A stretch of DNA of 64,000 bases from Brevibacillus laterosporus (GCF_030489605.1 NZ_JAUKFY010000005.1:62001-126000), one strand, 5' to 3'. Numbered from the stretch's first letter, positions 1 to 9,318 are shown. Made by a program: numbers and translations. The notes: generated by a model not told the origin, from the letters alone.

Positions 1-1
1 T

Positions 2-1030
2 AGAGCAATTGTTGAAAATTTGGCAGGTCGCAAACCGCAGCCACGGGTGAATCCGCCAGTTCCCATTCATTCGGAGAGAATCGAGGTGCAGGCCGTTCAA
101 AAACGTCTTCAGCCAAGTATTATCGAAGAAGTAAAGCATAATCCTACGATTATCGTTGAGTTCGATCCTCCTAAGGACCTGCATACGGAAGATTTCTTAC
201 AGGGCTGTTGTGCTTTACATGATGCCGGTGCGAATGCAATAACGCTGGCAGATAACTCACTAGCAACAGTTCGTATGAGCAATATGGCGTTAGGAGCCAT
301 GATGAAGCGATTAGGGATAGAGCCGCTGCTGCACATTGCCTGCCGCGACCGTAATCTGATTGGACAGCAATCACATTTAATGGGTCTTCACGCACTGGGT
401 ATTGACCAGGTGCTAGTTATTACGGGCGACCCTTCACGTTTTGGAGATTTGCCGGGTGCTAGTTCTGTCTATGATGTGAGCTCGTTTGACTTAATCCGGA
501 TGGTAAAGCAGTTAAATCAAGGCTACGCGTTTTCAGGCAAACAATTGAAGCAGCATGCTCAGTTTATTGTGGGGGCAGCTTTTAATCCGCATGTGCGTCA
601 TTTGGATGCAGCGGTGGCTCGTTTGGAAAAGAAGGTCGAGGCGGGAGCCGATTACATTATGACGCAGCCTGTTTATGATGCCGAGACCATTGTACAAATA
701 TATGAAGCCACGAAGCATATTCGTGTACCTATCTTTATTGGAATCATGCCCTTAACAAGCTCGCGTAATGCAGAATTTTTGCATAACGAGGTGCCTGGCA
801 TCAAGCTGTCCACCTATGCATTAGAACAAATGAAGCTATTTACGGGGGAAGACGCTCGTCAGGAAGGCAATCGTATGGCAAAGGAACTAATCGATGTAAC
901 GCTTCAATACTTTAATGGAATATACTTGATTACCCCGTTCAATTACTACCAGATGACCGTTGAGCTGACCCAATATATCAGGCAACAAGAGCAAGTAAAA
1001 GCAGGGTTTAAAGAAGCATCCAGCTCATAA
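2..1030 (+). CDS. yitJ: Methylenetetrahydrofolate reductase domain of a YitJ-type bifunctional protein (5' end outside window)
   Basis: The reading frame is open to the left edge, so this is the C-terminal 342 residues of a longer protein. From about residue 45 onward it shows the MTHFR TIM barrel: an IVEFDPP strand near the start, then HIACRDRN and the VLVITGDPS segment that contacts FAD. In YitJ-like proteins this domain follows a homocysteine S-methyltransferase domain; the residues just before it (RPRVNPP-type linker, IHSERIE) fit that linker. The role is reduction of 5,10-methylene-THF to 5-methyl-THF for methionine synthesis. That the missing N-terminus is the methyltransferase is inference from family architecture. 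Confidence 0.85.
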   Translation, partial: RAIVENLAGRKPQPRVNPPVPIHSERIEVQAVQKRLQPSIIEEVKHNPTIIVEFDPPKDLHTEDFLQGCCALHDAGANAITLADNSLATVRMSNMALGAMMKRLGIEPLLHIACRDRNLIGQQSHLMGLHALGIDQVLVITGDPSRFGDLPGASSVYDVSSFDLIRMVKQLNQGYAFSGKQLKQHAQFIVGAAFNPHVRHLDAAVARLEKKVEAGADYIMTQPVYDAETIVQIYEATKHIRVPIFIGIMPLTSSRNAEFLHNEVPGIKLSTYALEQMKLFTGEDARQEGNRMAKELIDVTLQYFNGIYLITPFNYYQMTVELTQYIRQQEQVKAGFKEASSS

Positions 1031-1060
1031 GGAGAGGAGTTAATCATACCGTCTGGATAA

Positions 1061-1096
1061 AGGAAGACCCTTACAAGAAACGTAGGAGGTCTTCTT
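1061..1096. terminator. Weak bidirectional terminator between convergent genes
   Basis: AGGAAGACC and GGTCTTCTT form an 8-9 bp stem around a 17-nt loop, sitting between the end of the MTHFR gene and the end of the minus-strand gene that follows. The T-richness is modest on both sides, so efficiency is uncertain. Confidence 0.4.
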
Positions 1097-1098
1097 CG

Positions 1099-1317
1099 TT
1101 ATGTACCTTTTTTACGGTTTTGGACAACGGAATAAATAAAGTGAACCATAACCAAAAAAATCAGAATGCCAAGCAAAATATTTGTAGTCTGTATCGCTTT
1201 ACTTATCTTGCTTAATTCCGAATGAATCCCGATTAAAGCATTCCCTGTCTTACTGCTGATATCACCAATACTGTGTGCAATATCGTTAAAATATTGACGT
1301 AACGAAGAAAAATCCAT
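1099..1317 (-). CDS. Small single-pass membrane protein, unknown function
   Basis: 72 residues. I start at the ATG at 1317 because a GGAGGGG ribosome-binding site lies about 6 nt upstream; the longer open frame would begin inside that site. The first ~45 residues are polar and predicted helical, with regularly spaced Ile/Leu (a possible short coiled coil). They are followed by one transmembrane segment (residues ~46-64) and a basic tail ending RKKGT. Family not recognised. It is a single-gene unit convergent with the MTHFR gene. The architecture is reminiscent of the small membrane ORF at 5855-6025, but I see no clear sequence identity. Confidence 0.65.
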   Translation of the reverse strand: MDFSSLRQYFNDIAHSIGDISSKTGNALIGIHSELSKISKAIQTTNILLGILIFLVMVHFIYSVVQNRKKGT

Positions 1318-1456
1318 TATTTCCCCTCCAACCAAAAAATTAGATATTATTGGTTAGTATTCTATATTTGGGTAGATAAACACCATTTTTTCTTCCCAAA
1401 TGTGACAAATCAGAAAAGAAAGTGAAAAATTTCTCATAAAGTGACATATATAACTT

Positions 1457-1483
1457 TTGCATTTAAGCCGAACCCGTTATACT
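1457..1483 (+). promoter_or_regulatory. Candidate sigma-A promoter of the nirD-FNT operon
   Basis: TTGCAT (1457-1462) and TATACT (1478-1483) are separated by 15 bp, slightly short. The site is 64 bp upstream of the nirD-like start and is the best promoter match in the intergenic region. No convincing FNR palindrome was found beside it. Confidence 0.4.
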
Positions 1484-1546
1484 ACGAATGTAGAATGAAA
1501 TAGAGATAATTTCTTGTATGTCTAAAGGGAAGGAAGTGTTAGAAGC

Positions 1547-1906
1547 ATGCTGCATCCTGTTGCTGAACAGTTAATTTGTTTCTATGAAATAGGGAATATT
1601 GATGATTTTCCAAAGAAAGTAGGCCGAGTGGTTTGTGTAGAAGAAACAGAGGTTGCTCTGTTTCGTTTAGATGATGATCAATTCTATGCAGTGGCTAATC
1701 GAAATCCACATCCTAGGGGAGGCACATTAGTAGACGGAATCGTTTCTGATCTATTTTTGTATGACCCTTTGTACGACTGGAAAATTTCGCTGGTCGATGG
1801 AACAGTACAAGCTCCTGATCGAGGCCAAGTAGAGGTATACCCTGTAGTGGTCGAAGGAAAAACGGTGAAACTAGGCTTGCCTGCTTGCGATAACTTTTTA
1901 TCTTAA
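1547..1906 (+). CDS. nirD: NirD-like nitrite reductase small subunit (Rieske fold without cluster ligands)
   Basis: 119 residues spanning the whole NirD/Rieske-like fold: an IGNIDDFP start, the HPRGGTLVDGIVSD loop and the PLYDWKISLVDG loop. In true Rieske proteins these loops carry Cys-X-His and Cys-X2-His. Here the cysteines are absent (NPH and DPLYD), as in E. coli NirD, so no iron-sulfur cluster is expected. It is normally the small subunit of assimilatory NADH nitrite reductase. The next gene, 35 bp downstream, is a formate/nitrite channel, supporting a nitrite role. The large subunit NirB is not in this window. Confidence 0.8.
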   Translation: MLHPVAEQLICFYEIGNIDDFPKKVGRVVCVEETEVALFRLDDDQFYAVANRNPHPRGGTLVDGIVSDLFLYDPLYDWKISLVDGTVQAPDRGQVEVYPVVVEGKTVKLGLPACDNFLS

Positions 1907-1941
1907 CATACACGTGCCTAACACCTAAGGAGTTGGAGACC

Positions 1942-2802
1942 TTGTATACTGACACTCTGGAAATAATGGCTAAGAACGCAGTAAAGAAAAAAGAGATGCT
2001 GGATAAAAGCATACCCCGTTATTTGCTACACGCGGCACTAGCAGGCTGCTATGTAGGCATTGGAATCGTATTAATCTTAACAGTAGGTGAGCCGCTGCTG
2101 CAAGCGGGCTCCCCTCTTACGATGACATTGATGGGCGTGTCGTTTGGAATTGCTTTAACCTTGGTAATCTTTGCTGGTTCTGATTTGTTTACTGGCAATA
2201 ATATGTATTTCACCATAGGTGCCTTAAGCGGTGCGACTAAATGGAAGGATGCAGGGAAGAACTGGGTATGGTGCTGGATTGGTAACCTACTCGGTGCAAC
2301 TGTTTTCTGTCTGATTATTGTAGGTTCGGGCGTGTTTAGTCATGCTTCAAGCGACCATATGCTGTTTTATCTAGCAGCCAAAAAAATGAACATACCAACT
2401 GTGCAATTATTTTTCAGGGGAATTCTTTGTAACTGGTTAGTATGCTTGTCTATTTGGACAGCGACCCGGGCAAAGGAGGATACAGCGAAACTAATTCTGA
2501 TTTTCTGGATGTTGTTTGCCTTTATTACCTCTGGCTATGAGCATAGTGTAGCCAACATGACAGTGCTAACGCTGGCGCTAATGCTGCCTCACCCAGAGAC
2601 CATTACCATTGCAGGCTGGGTTCATAATCTGAGCATTGTTACACTGGGTAATATTGTCGGAGGAGCATTATTTGTAGGCACCATGTACTGGCTGGTATCC
2701 CCTGTAAAAGCCAAGTTTACAAAAGGAAAACAACAGGAAGAACGTAAAGAAATGAAGCAGATAGGACCACCAACAGATAGCGCTACTCTGCAAGCGAAAT
2801 AA
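1942..2802 (+). CDS. nirC: Formate/nitrite transporter (FNT) family channel
   Basis: About 286 residues with six membrane segments of the FNT family. A typical motif is FITSGYEHSVANM in the fifth-sixth helix region, with FAGSDLFTGNN in the second repeat. I start at TTG 1942 because AAGGAG (1927-1932) is 9 nt away; an in-frame TTG at 1933 abuts that site. It is probably co-transcribed with the NirD-like gene and moves nitrite across the membrane. Formate or another small monovalent anion cannot be excluded from sequence alone. The charged C-terminal tail is cytoplasmic. Confidence 0.85.
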   Translation: MYTDTLEIMAKNAVKKKEMLDKSIPRYLLHAALAGCYVGIGIVLILTVGEPLLQAGSPLTMTLMGVSFGIALTLVIFAGSDLFTGNNMYFTIGALSGATKWKDAGKNWVWCWIGNLLGATVFCLIIVGSGVFSHASSDHMLFYLAAKKMNIPTVQLFFRGILCNWLVCLSIWTATRAKEDTAKLILIFWMLFAFITSGYEHSVANMTVLTLALMLPHPETITIAGWVHNLSIVTLGNIVGGALFVGTMYWLVSPVKAKFTKGKQQEERKEMKQIGPPTDSATLQAK

Positions 2803-2822
2803 TATATACTTCATTCGGGTAA

Positions 2823-2862
2823 AAAAGGCCTGCTCCTCGGCACTTGGGAGCGGGCCTTTTGT
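2823..2862 (+). terminator. Strong rho-independent terminator after the FNT gene
   Basis: A 14-bp stem (AAAAGGCCTGCTCC with GGAGCGGGCCTTTT, wobble tolerated) encloses a 10-nt loop and ends in a T-rich stretch. Confidence 0.9.
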
Positions 2863-3101
2863 ATTTTTAGTAAGCATCCCGCCACGATAACAAGATATGC
2901 GAGTGGTTGACAGAATAATGAGATAATTTACAGGGAAATCTGAAATCAAGTGAGTACACTTTTTCTACTAAAAAAAACCAACCGGATAGTGTATTGTGGT
3001 ACTATTACTGTTGATGGTAAACAATCGGGTATTTCCATTTAAATAAACGATAGATAGAGAGAAAAAACGATTATTTTTATTAAAAAGTGGGAGAGATTTA
3101 C

Positions 3102-4034
3102 TTGTCTAATAGCACGATAGCGTATATCAAGGTATCGATTGCCATGTCTATTATAGGTAGCTTTGTAGTAGTAAATAAATTTATTTTAGAGCAAATCCCT
3201 ATTTTTTTAGCGTCTGAATTAAGGCTATTGATTGCTAGCCTTATTTTACTGCCAATGTTTTATCGAAAAGAAAGAAGGCTTCCTACCTTATATAAAAAAG
3301 ATGTTTTTGTTCTACTTGTACAAAGCTTCGTAGGGATTTTTCTATTTAGCATCTGCTTGCTATACGGCTTGCAATATACGTCCGCTGTTGAGAGTGGAAT
3401 TGTACTGAGCTGTACGCCAGCTGTAATGGGAGTCATTGCGTACGTTTTTCTGAAAGAGAAATTAGGGTTTGCCAAGATTTCGGGGATTTTGCTTACTATT
3501 TTAGGAACGGTTTCTATAAATGTATTTGGAATTATTGCTACGAACAGTATAAGCTTTAGCTCATTATTCGGGAACTTTCTCATTCTTTGTGCCGTTATAG
3601 GGGATGCTATCTTTTTTTCGTTTGGAAAACTACTATCGAAAGCTTGGTCTCCTTTAGCTATCTCAACGGCATTAAGTATTATAGGGGCAATTTTATTTTT
3701 ACCACTAGCTGTACATGATGCACTAAGCGTCGATCTTTCTGAAATATCCATAACGGTTTGGCTGTTGGTTTTCTACACAGCAATTGTCGTAACAATTTTG
3801 GCTGTCATTTTAATGAATCAGGGATTAAAAGTGATACCTGCAAGTGTAGCATCCGTGTTTACTGCGTTAACACCAATTACTACGATTTTATTATCGAGCT
3901 TAGTGCTGAAAGAAGATATCTATTGGTATCATATTTTAGGAATGGGGTTTGTAGTATTGGGGATTATTGTACTGACCCGAACAAATGAAAAATCAGTAGG
4001 GATGAATGTAGTAAAAACAGACGAAGCTAAATGA
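3102..4034 (+). CDS. EamA/DMT-superfamily membrane exporter
   Basis: Ten hydrophobic segments in two EamA repeats; the second repeat ends with the usual ILTRTN-type tail. Typical signatures are LASELRLLIASLILLP in helix 2 and ASVASVFTALTPI in the second repeat. I prefer TTG 3102, which has GGGAGAG 6 nt upstream, over GTG 3087. The family exports amino acids or other metabolites; the substrate cannot be read from sequence. It stands alone between two terminators. Its base composition is more AT-rich than its neighbours', a possible sign of transfer. Confidence 0.8.
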   Translation: MSNSTIAYIKVSIAMSIIGSFVVVNKFILEQIPIFLASELRLLIASLILLPMFYRKERRLPTLYKKDVFVLLVQSFVGIFLFSICLLYGLQYTSAVESGIVLSCTPAVMGVIAYVFLKEKLGFAKISGILLTILGTVSINVFGIIATNSISFSSLFGNFLILCAVIGDAIFFSFGKLLSKAWSPLAISTALSIIGAILFLPLAVHDALSVDLSEISITVWLLVFYTAIVVTILAVILMNQGLKVIPASVASVFTALTPITTILLSSLVLKEDIYWYHILGMGFVVLGIIVLTRTNEKSVGMNVVKTDEAK

Positions 4035-4078
4035 TAATTACGTCAATTGAGTGACATGGCGGTTTGTTCAATACCATT

Positions 4079-4140
4079 ATAAATAGCCCCCCTGCGGCGG
4101 CATCTAAAAAAAGATGAGCGTGCAAGGAGGCTATTTTTTA
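4079..4140. terminator. Bidirectional terminator between convergent genes
   Basis: An outer stem AAATAGCC (4081-4088) with GGCTATTT (4129-4136) and an inner stem CATCT/AGATG close a branched hairpin followed by a T run. It serves the DMT gene and probably the convergent carboxypeptidase gene. Confidence 0.75.
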
Positions 4141-4171
4141 TATTTCTATAAGAAACTAACTTGTCTTATTT

Positions 4172-5686
4172 CTATAGCTGATATAAATCCTTATATTTCG
4201 TTTCTAAATAATGAACTAGATAGCTTGCATTTACTTGTTCTCCGGTAACATGCTGCAATAGTTCCTGAGGAGATTTCATTTTTCCGAATTGGTGGATATT
4301 CTCGCGTAACCATTGGTTGATCGGTGCAAATTCACCTGCGCGTAAAAGATCATCGAAATTAGAAAGCTGTTTTTTCATGGCATGCGTAAATTGAGCGGCA
4401 TAAACATTTCCTAGGGAATATGTTGGGAAGTAACCCATTAGGCCGCTTGACCAATGAACATCCTGTAAGACACCAAGATCATCGCTAGGTACATCGATGC
4501 CTAGGTATTCTTTCATTTTGTTGTTCCAAATTTGTGGAAGCTCTCCTACTTCAATGGTTTCATTGATTAAGCCCTTTTCGATTTCGTAGCGAACCATGAT
4601 ATGCAAATTGTATGTCAGTTCGTCTGATTCCGTACGGATGAAGGATGGTTCCACCAGGTTGGCTGCCCGATAGAAATCTTGTAAGGCTACACCGGCAAAC
4701 TGCTCAGGGAAAGCTTGTTGGGCCGCTGGATAGAAATGCTCCCAGAAAGGTAAGCTGCGTCCTACCATGTTCTCCCAAAAACGAGACTGGGATTCATGAA
4801 CGCCCATCGAAGTACCGTTGCTTAGCAATAGACCATTATAAGCCGCATTTACATTTTGCTCATACATACCATGACCTGCTTCATGAATGCTGCTCCATAG
4901 TGCGTAACGGAAGTCCTGTTCATCGTAACGGGTGGTTAGGCGGACATCGGTGGAACCGAAGTGAATGCAGAAAGGATGGGTACTCGTATCCAGACGTCCA
5001 GCTTGGAAATCAAAGCCGATTTTTTTAAGCACTAGCTGATTAAATGCCGCTTGATCTGCTTTGGCAAAATGCTTTTCCATAAAGCTAATATTTGGGCGGC
5101 GATTTGATTCATTGATCGCATGAACCAAAGGAACAGTTTTATCACGCAATAAGGTGAAAATTTGATCTAATTGTTTTACTGTCATACCAGGTTCATATTG
5201 ATCCAACAGGGTATCATATTTATCTGGCTTCGCTCCCCAGTAATCAATGAATTCCAATTTCATTTTAACTATTTTTTCCAGGTAAGGACGGAACAGGGAG
5301 AAATCATTTTTTTCGCGAGCCTCTTCCCAAAGATTTTCAGCTTGGCTTGTAACAAGCACATATTCCTGATAACGGTCGGTAGGAATCTTTTTGTTTAAGT
5401 CAAATTCCTTTTTGGATTCTTCCACTAATTTTTGAGTGACCGTATCTAACTGCTTGTAGGCTTGCTCCTCAGTTAGACGTTGCAGGAAATCTTCCATTTG
5501 ATCGGAAGTAGAAAGCTTGAATGCCTCAGTGGATAAGGTCGAAATCACTTCAGAGCGAGCATCCATTCCTTTTTTTGGTGCTTTTGTGCGAAGGTCCCAG
5601 TATAAGACGGCAGTTGCATTGTTGTATGCCTGAATTTTTTTCGAGAAAGTAGTAAAATCCGCAGCTAATTGGTTAATCGTACTCAT
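4172..5686 (-). CDS. M32 family metallocarboxypeptidase (Taq-type)
   Basis: 504 residues, the normal family length. The zinc motif HEAGH is at residues 268-272. The M32-specific segments are DTSTHPFCIHFG upstream of it and GTSMGVHESQSRFWEN downstream. It cleaves C-terminal residues from peptides in the cytoplasm. ATG 5686 has AGGAGG upstream at suitable spacing. It is a single-gene unit. All catalytic residues appear intact. Confidence 0.93.
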   Translation of the reverse strand: MSTINQLAADFTTFSKKIQAYNNATAVLYWDLRTKAPKKGMDARSEVISTLSTEAFKLSTSDQMEDFLQRLTEEQAYKQLDTVTQKLVEESKKEFDLNKKIPTDRYQEYVLVTSQAENLWEEAREKNDFSLFRPYLEKIVKMKLEFIDYWGAKPDKYDTLLDQYEPGMTVKQLDQIFTLLRDKTVPLVHAINESNRRPNISFMEKHFAKADQAAFNQLVLKKIGFDFQAGRLDTSTHPFCIHFGSTDVRLTTRYDEQDFRYALWSSIHEAGHGMYEQNVNAAYNGLLLSNGTSMGVHESQSRFWENMVGRSLPFWEHFYPAAQQAFPEQFAGVALQDFYRAANLVEPSFIRTESDELTYNLHIMVRYEIEKGLINETIEVGELPQIWNNKMKEYLGIDVPSDDLGVLQDVHWSSGLMGYFPTYSLGNVYAAQFTHAMKKQLSNFDDLLRAGEFAPINQWLRENIHQFGKMKSPQELLQHVTGEQVNASYLVHYLETKYKDLYQL

Positions 5687-5854
5687 AGACAGAACGCCTC
5701 CTAAAGATAATTTTCTGATAAAAAAATTTTGTTTGAAAATTATGTATATACAACGTGCCTACGATTTCTTCGCATAAGCACGCTAACTGTCTCATTATTA
5801 TAGCGGATTTTTTGTCTAAGTACATCTATCTTCAGCAAAAGAAAAGCAGGCAAT

Positions 5855-6025
5855 TTATTTGTTCTCTTTATGTTTTGAATAACTGCTGATGATATAGCCA
5901 ATAAAGAAAATAGCAAGGATAGGCGCCATGATGATCGTCCAGTTCATCTTACTATTATGGGTATCTTTAGCTTGGGCGATCTCTTCTAAAGAGCCAGCGA
6001 CGATATTCTTTGTTTTGGCATCCAT
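5855..6025 (-). CDS. 56-aa membrane ORF, possibly the 3' part of a decayed gene
   Basis: Starting at ATG 6025 the frame gives a polar N-terminus (MDAKTKNIVAGS), one transmembrane helix (about residues 29-47) and a Lys-rich tail. No good ribosome-binding site precedes the ATG. Just upstream, two other frames carry gene-like fragments: a hydrophobic stretch beginning MIGLLL near 6108, and EIKIDEM followed by TRLSGW. These would join the ORF if a few bases were added at the GATG tandem repeat. I infer a small membrane-protein gene that has lost its 5' half to frameshifts. Function unknown. Confidence 0.4.
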   Translation of the reverse strand: MDAKTKNIVAGSLEEIAQAKDTHNSKMNWTIIMAPILAIFFIGYIISSYSKHKENK

Positions 6026-6330
6026 CCACTGAGTCTTGTTATCATTTCATCAATCTTAATTTCTGCCTACTGATAATGAAAGCACTATCAACAAGAGGCC
6101 GATCATTTTTATATGACTGATGATGTCCACGCCCTTTGTTGTGAAAATATAGAAATCTTACACATGATTTATGAAGCATGTTGGATAAAGTTTCATGAAA
6201 GGTAAGACGTGGTTGAAGAGAATCGTGTTTATTGTAGACTTTTCTCTTTTATCGTGGCGAGTTTGTTTGTATAATCGTACTGGTAGAGAAGCGTAAGGAA
6301 GAATATTGATTGCTATAGGAGAATGAATAA
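6026..6330. other. Intergenic region upstream of prfC
   Basis: About 305 bp with no complete gene. Its left part holds the decayed 5' end of the small membrane ORF. A TATAAT hexamer sits about 60 bp ahead of prfC but lacks a good -35 at 17 bp. Confidence 0.4.
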
Positions 6331-7935
6331 ATGACTCAATCACAAGCGAATTGGGAGAATGAAATTACGAGACGGCGTACATTCGCTATCATTTCCCACC
6401 CGGATGCCGGGAAAACGACCATGACTGAAAAATTATTGTATTATGGAGGCGCTATTCGAGAAGCCGGCGTGGTGAAAGGACGTAAAAATTCGAAGCATGC
6501 TACTTCCGACTGGATGGAGATTGAGAAAAAACGTGGTATCTCAGTAACCTCCTCCGCGATGGACTTTGAATATAAAGGACACCATATTAACATTTTGGAT
6601 ACACCTGGACATGAAGACTTTAGTGAAGATACGTACCGTACATTGACTGCTGCCGATGCCGCTGTCATGATTATTGACGTGGCAAAAGGGGTAGAGGCGC
6701 AGACCATTAAGCTGTTTAAGGTTTGTCGGATGCGCGGAATTCCTATTTTTACCTTTATCAACAAATTGGATCGTCACGGAAAGGATCCGTTTTCTCTTTT
6801 AGAAGAACTTGAGAATGTTTTGGGAATCCGCTCTTATCCAATGAATTGGCCAATCGGTATGGGTAGCGATCTTTGCGGTGTATATGACCGCATGAAAAAT
6901 CGCGTTGAGCTGTATCAGGATGGCAGCGATCACCAGGAGATATCCTCCGTTGAGGTAAGTGGACCTGATGATCCTAAAATTAAGAGCAGCGTAGGCGAGG
7001 TTTTGTACGATCAGCTTCAGGAAGAGGTTTCATTGTTAGATATCGCTGGCGATGAATACGATGAGTCGCTGATTGCTAAAGGGGAGCTAACCCCGGTATT
7101 TTTCGGGTCGGCGATCAATAACTTCGGCGTGCAAACCTTCCTGGAAAATTTCTTGCAGATGGCGCCGTCTCCTTCACCAAAGAAAAGTACGATTGGTGAA
7201 ATTGACCCATTAAGTGGTAAATTCTCTGGTTTTATCTTTAAAATTCAGGCGAACATGAATCCGGCGCATCGGGACCGTGTAGCATTTATGCGAATTTGCT
7301 CAGGTAAATTCCAAAGAGGAATGAGTGTTCGTCACGTGCGGCTAGGCAAGGATATTAAATTGGCTCAACCCATGCAATTTATGGCGCAGGATCGCGAAAT
7401 CGTTGAAGAGTCATTTGCTGGTGACGTGATTGGATTATTTGACCCGGGAATTTTTCAAATTGGAGACACACTCTGTGTTGGGCCTGCATTTGAATATGAG
7501 GAAATGCCACATTTCTCTCCAGAATTCTTTGCTAAGGTGACCGTTAAAGACGCGATGAAGCATAAGCAATTTCAAAAAGGCATCATGCAATTGACAGAAG
7601 AAGGTACCGTGCAGTTGTTTAAGACCCATCCATGGGAAGAACTCATTCTTGGGGTGGTAGGTGTCTTGCAATTTGAAGTATTGGAGTATCGCTTGAAGGC
7701 AGAGTACGGCGTTGATATTGAATTACAACGCATGTCTTATCAGATTGCTCGCTGGATCGAAGGGGATAAAGAGGCTGTGGATGCGGTTAAATCACGTAGC
7801 CAATCCGTTACAGATCGTTATGGTCGTCTCGTCATGCTATTTGATAGTGAATACCAATTGCGAATGGCTCAGGAAAAATATCCGAAGCTTACTTTCCATG
7901 AAAGTTCACTAGGATTACACCGTGTAACGGACTAA
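6331..7935 (+). CDS. prfC: Peptide chain release factor 3
   Basis: 534 residues, full length for RF3. GTPase motifs: G1 SHPDAGKTT (22-30), G3 DTPGHED (90-96), G4 NKLDR (144-148). They are followed by the RF3-specific domains, including the IFKIQANMNPAHRDR segment of domain 2. RF3 uses GTP to recycle RF1/RF2 from the ribosome after termination. AGGAG precedes ATG 6331. The gene is monocistronic with its own terminator. No anomalies seen. Confidence 0.96.
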   Translation: MTQSQANWENEITRRRTFAIISHPDAGKTTMTEKLLYYGGAIREAGVVKGRKNSKHATSDWMEIEKKRGISVTSSAMDFEYKGHHINILDTPGHEDFSEDTYRTLTAADAAVMIIDVAKGVEAQTIKLFKVCRMRGIPIFTFINKLDRHGKDPFSLLEELENVLGIRSYPMNWPIGMGSDLCGVYDRMKNRVELYQDGSDHQEISSVEVSGPDDPKIKSSVGEVLYDQLQEEVSLLDIAGDEYDESLIAKGELTPVFFGSAINNFGVQTFLENFLQMAPSPSPKKSTIGEIDPLSGKFSGFIFKIQANMNPAHRDRVAFMRICSGKFQRGMSVRHVRLGKDIKLAQPMQFMAQDREIVEESFAGDVIGLFDPGIFQIGDTLCVGPAFEYEEMPHFSPEFFAKVTVKDAMKHKQFQKGIMQLTEEGTVQLFKTHPWEELILGVVGVLQFEVLEYRLKAEYGVDIELQRMSYQIARWIEGDKEAVDAVKSRSQSVTDRYGRLVMLFDSEYQLRMAQEKYPKLTFHESSLGLHRVTD

Positions 7936-7955
7936 CATACAAAAGCAACTGCTAG

Positions 7956-7996
7956 AAGACGCAAGGGATGCAAAGACATCTTTTGCGTCTTTCTTA
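7956..7996 (+). terminator. Terminator of prfC
   Basis: AAGACGCAA pairs with TTGCGTCTT (7983-7991); an inner GATG/CATC pair extends the hairpin and a TTTCTT tail follows. Confidence 0.8.
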
Positions 7997-8082
7997 TATA
8001 AAAAGGTTTTTTCATTCATGAAGCGGACAGCCACTCTCATATAGTGAAAAGAGCAGTAGCAAAGGAAGGAGTGGAAATTGTT

Positions 8083-9318
8083 TTGCGGAGAAAGTATGCC
8101 CTTTGGTTGCTGTTTGTCATTTTGTTTTTGGCCTCGTTTGACATGCATGCACAAATGCCCCTCTTGTCACCCTTTATTGAAGAATTAGGAGCGCCTGCTT
8201 TGCTAATTGGACTATTGTTAAGCGCATATTCCTTCACTAACCTGATTGGCAATTTGACAGCAGGACCTATCATTGATCGTTATAGCAAAAAAGGATTTAT
8301 TAGCGCAGGCTTGATGATCTCGGGAATTCTATTAATGCTGCATGGGATTATTGATAGCTCTACGCAATTGCTCGGTATTCGTTTGACCTATGGGTATGTT
8401 ATGGCTTTTGTTTCGCCAGCTTGCTTTGCAGTACTCGCCTCATCTGCGGATACGATTGATGAGCAAAATAAAATATTTGTGCAAAAAGGGATTATTCTGA
8501 CCTTTGCCTCCATTTTGTCACCAGCGGTCGGGGGATTTCTCGCGGGAAAATTTGGATTTGCTAACTCCTTTGTCATTCTGGGCTGGGTAATGCTAATCAC
8601 AGGGCTAATTGCATTGCTTTTTTTACCCAAGCATAGTGGCGATGCAAGGAGGATGACTCCTGAGGAATGTGTATTCAAGGAGGAGGTACAGGAACAAAAG
8701 CAGGACCACCAAAACAGCCTGAGCAAAAAGAAAACGGTAAAAGCAACGCTACAGGTGATATTCGGAAGCATCGGGATGTATCCCGCTTTCTTTTCCGCCT
8801 TTGCTATCATGTATGCACAAGGGACTATGATGTATGAAGTACCGCTATTAATTGCACGTCAGCATTTAGATCCTACTGTCACTGGAATGATTTTTAGCAT
8901 GATGGGCATAGGCTCCTTGCTTACACTAAGCATAGCGCAGATTCAACGTAAATCGCCTGTGGTTCGCTGCTTAATTGGCCTATCTATGTTGAGTGCAATG
9001 TTTTATGCGACAGCAATGAATTGGAATGTCTCGATTTACTGGATGATGTTTTTAGTGGGGGGAGCCTTTGGGCTGTTATTTCCTGCAATGACAACCATTT
9101 TAACCTCTTATGCACCGCGTCAGCTCTACGGAACCGCATTTAGTTTTTACTCTGCTATTATGTCTGCTGGAGCTATATTAAGTCCGATAGTGGCTGGAAT
9201 ATTTGATAATATCAGTCGCTCATTTTTTACTGGATTTCTCGTACTGATGACGGCTAGTGTGTGTTGCATCCTGTTTCAGGATAAAAAGTGGCAAGCAGTC
9301 TCTCCGGTGCGGCGCTGA
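8083..9318 (+). CDS. Major facilitator superfamily transporter
   Basis: About 411 residues with 12 predicted membrane segments. The loop after helix 2 carries an MFS motif-A-like GPIIDRYSKKG. There is a long charged central loop (QEQKQDHQNSLSKKK). The start is not certain: TTG 8083 is preferred because AAGGAAGGAG lies about 11 nt upstream, whereas GTG 8044 has no ribosome site and GTG 8071 overlaps it. Substrate unknown; a drug or metabolite exporter is the usual role. It lies directly upstream of, but is probably not co-transcribed with, the riboswitch-controlled ECF operon. Confidence 0.8.
   Translation: MRRKYALWLLFVILFLASFDMHAQMPLLSPFIEELGAPALLIGLLLSAYSFTNLIGNLTAGPIIDRYSKKGFISAGLMISGILLMLHGIIDSSTQLLGIRLTYGYVMAFVSPACFAVLASSADTIDEQNKIFVQKGIILTFASILSPAVGGFLAGKFGFANSFVILGWVMLITGLIALLFLPKHSGDARRMTPEECVFKEEVQEQKQDHQNSLSKKKTVKATLQVIFGSIGMYPAFFSAFAIMYAQGTMMYEVPLLIARQHLDPTVTGMIFSMMGIGSLLTLSIAQIQRKSPVVRCLIGLSMLSAMFYATAMNWNVSIYWMMFLVGGAFGLLFPAMTTILTSYAPRQLYGTAFSFYSAIMSAGAILSPIVAGIFDNISRSFFTGFLVLMTASVCCILFQDKKWQAVSPVRR

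Noticed and set aside
1380-1460. FNR box before the nirD-like gene
   Set aside because: TGTGAC and GTGACA half-sites occur but do not form a correctly spaced palindrome.
8388-8810. 140-codon minus-strand ORF
   Set aside because: Shadow of the MFS gene on the opposite strand.
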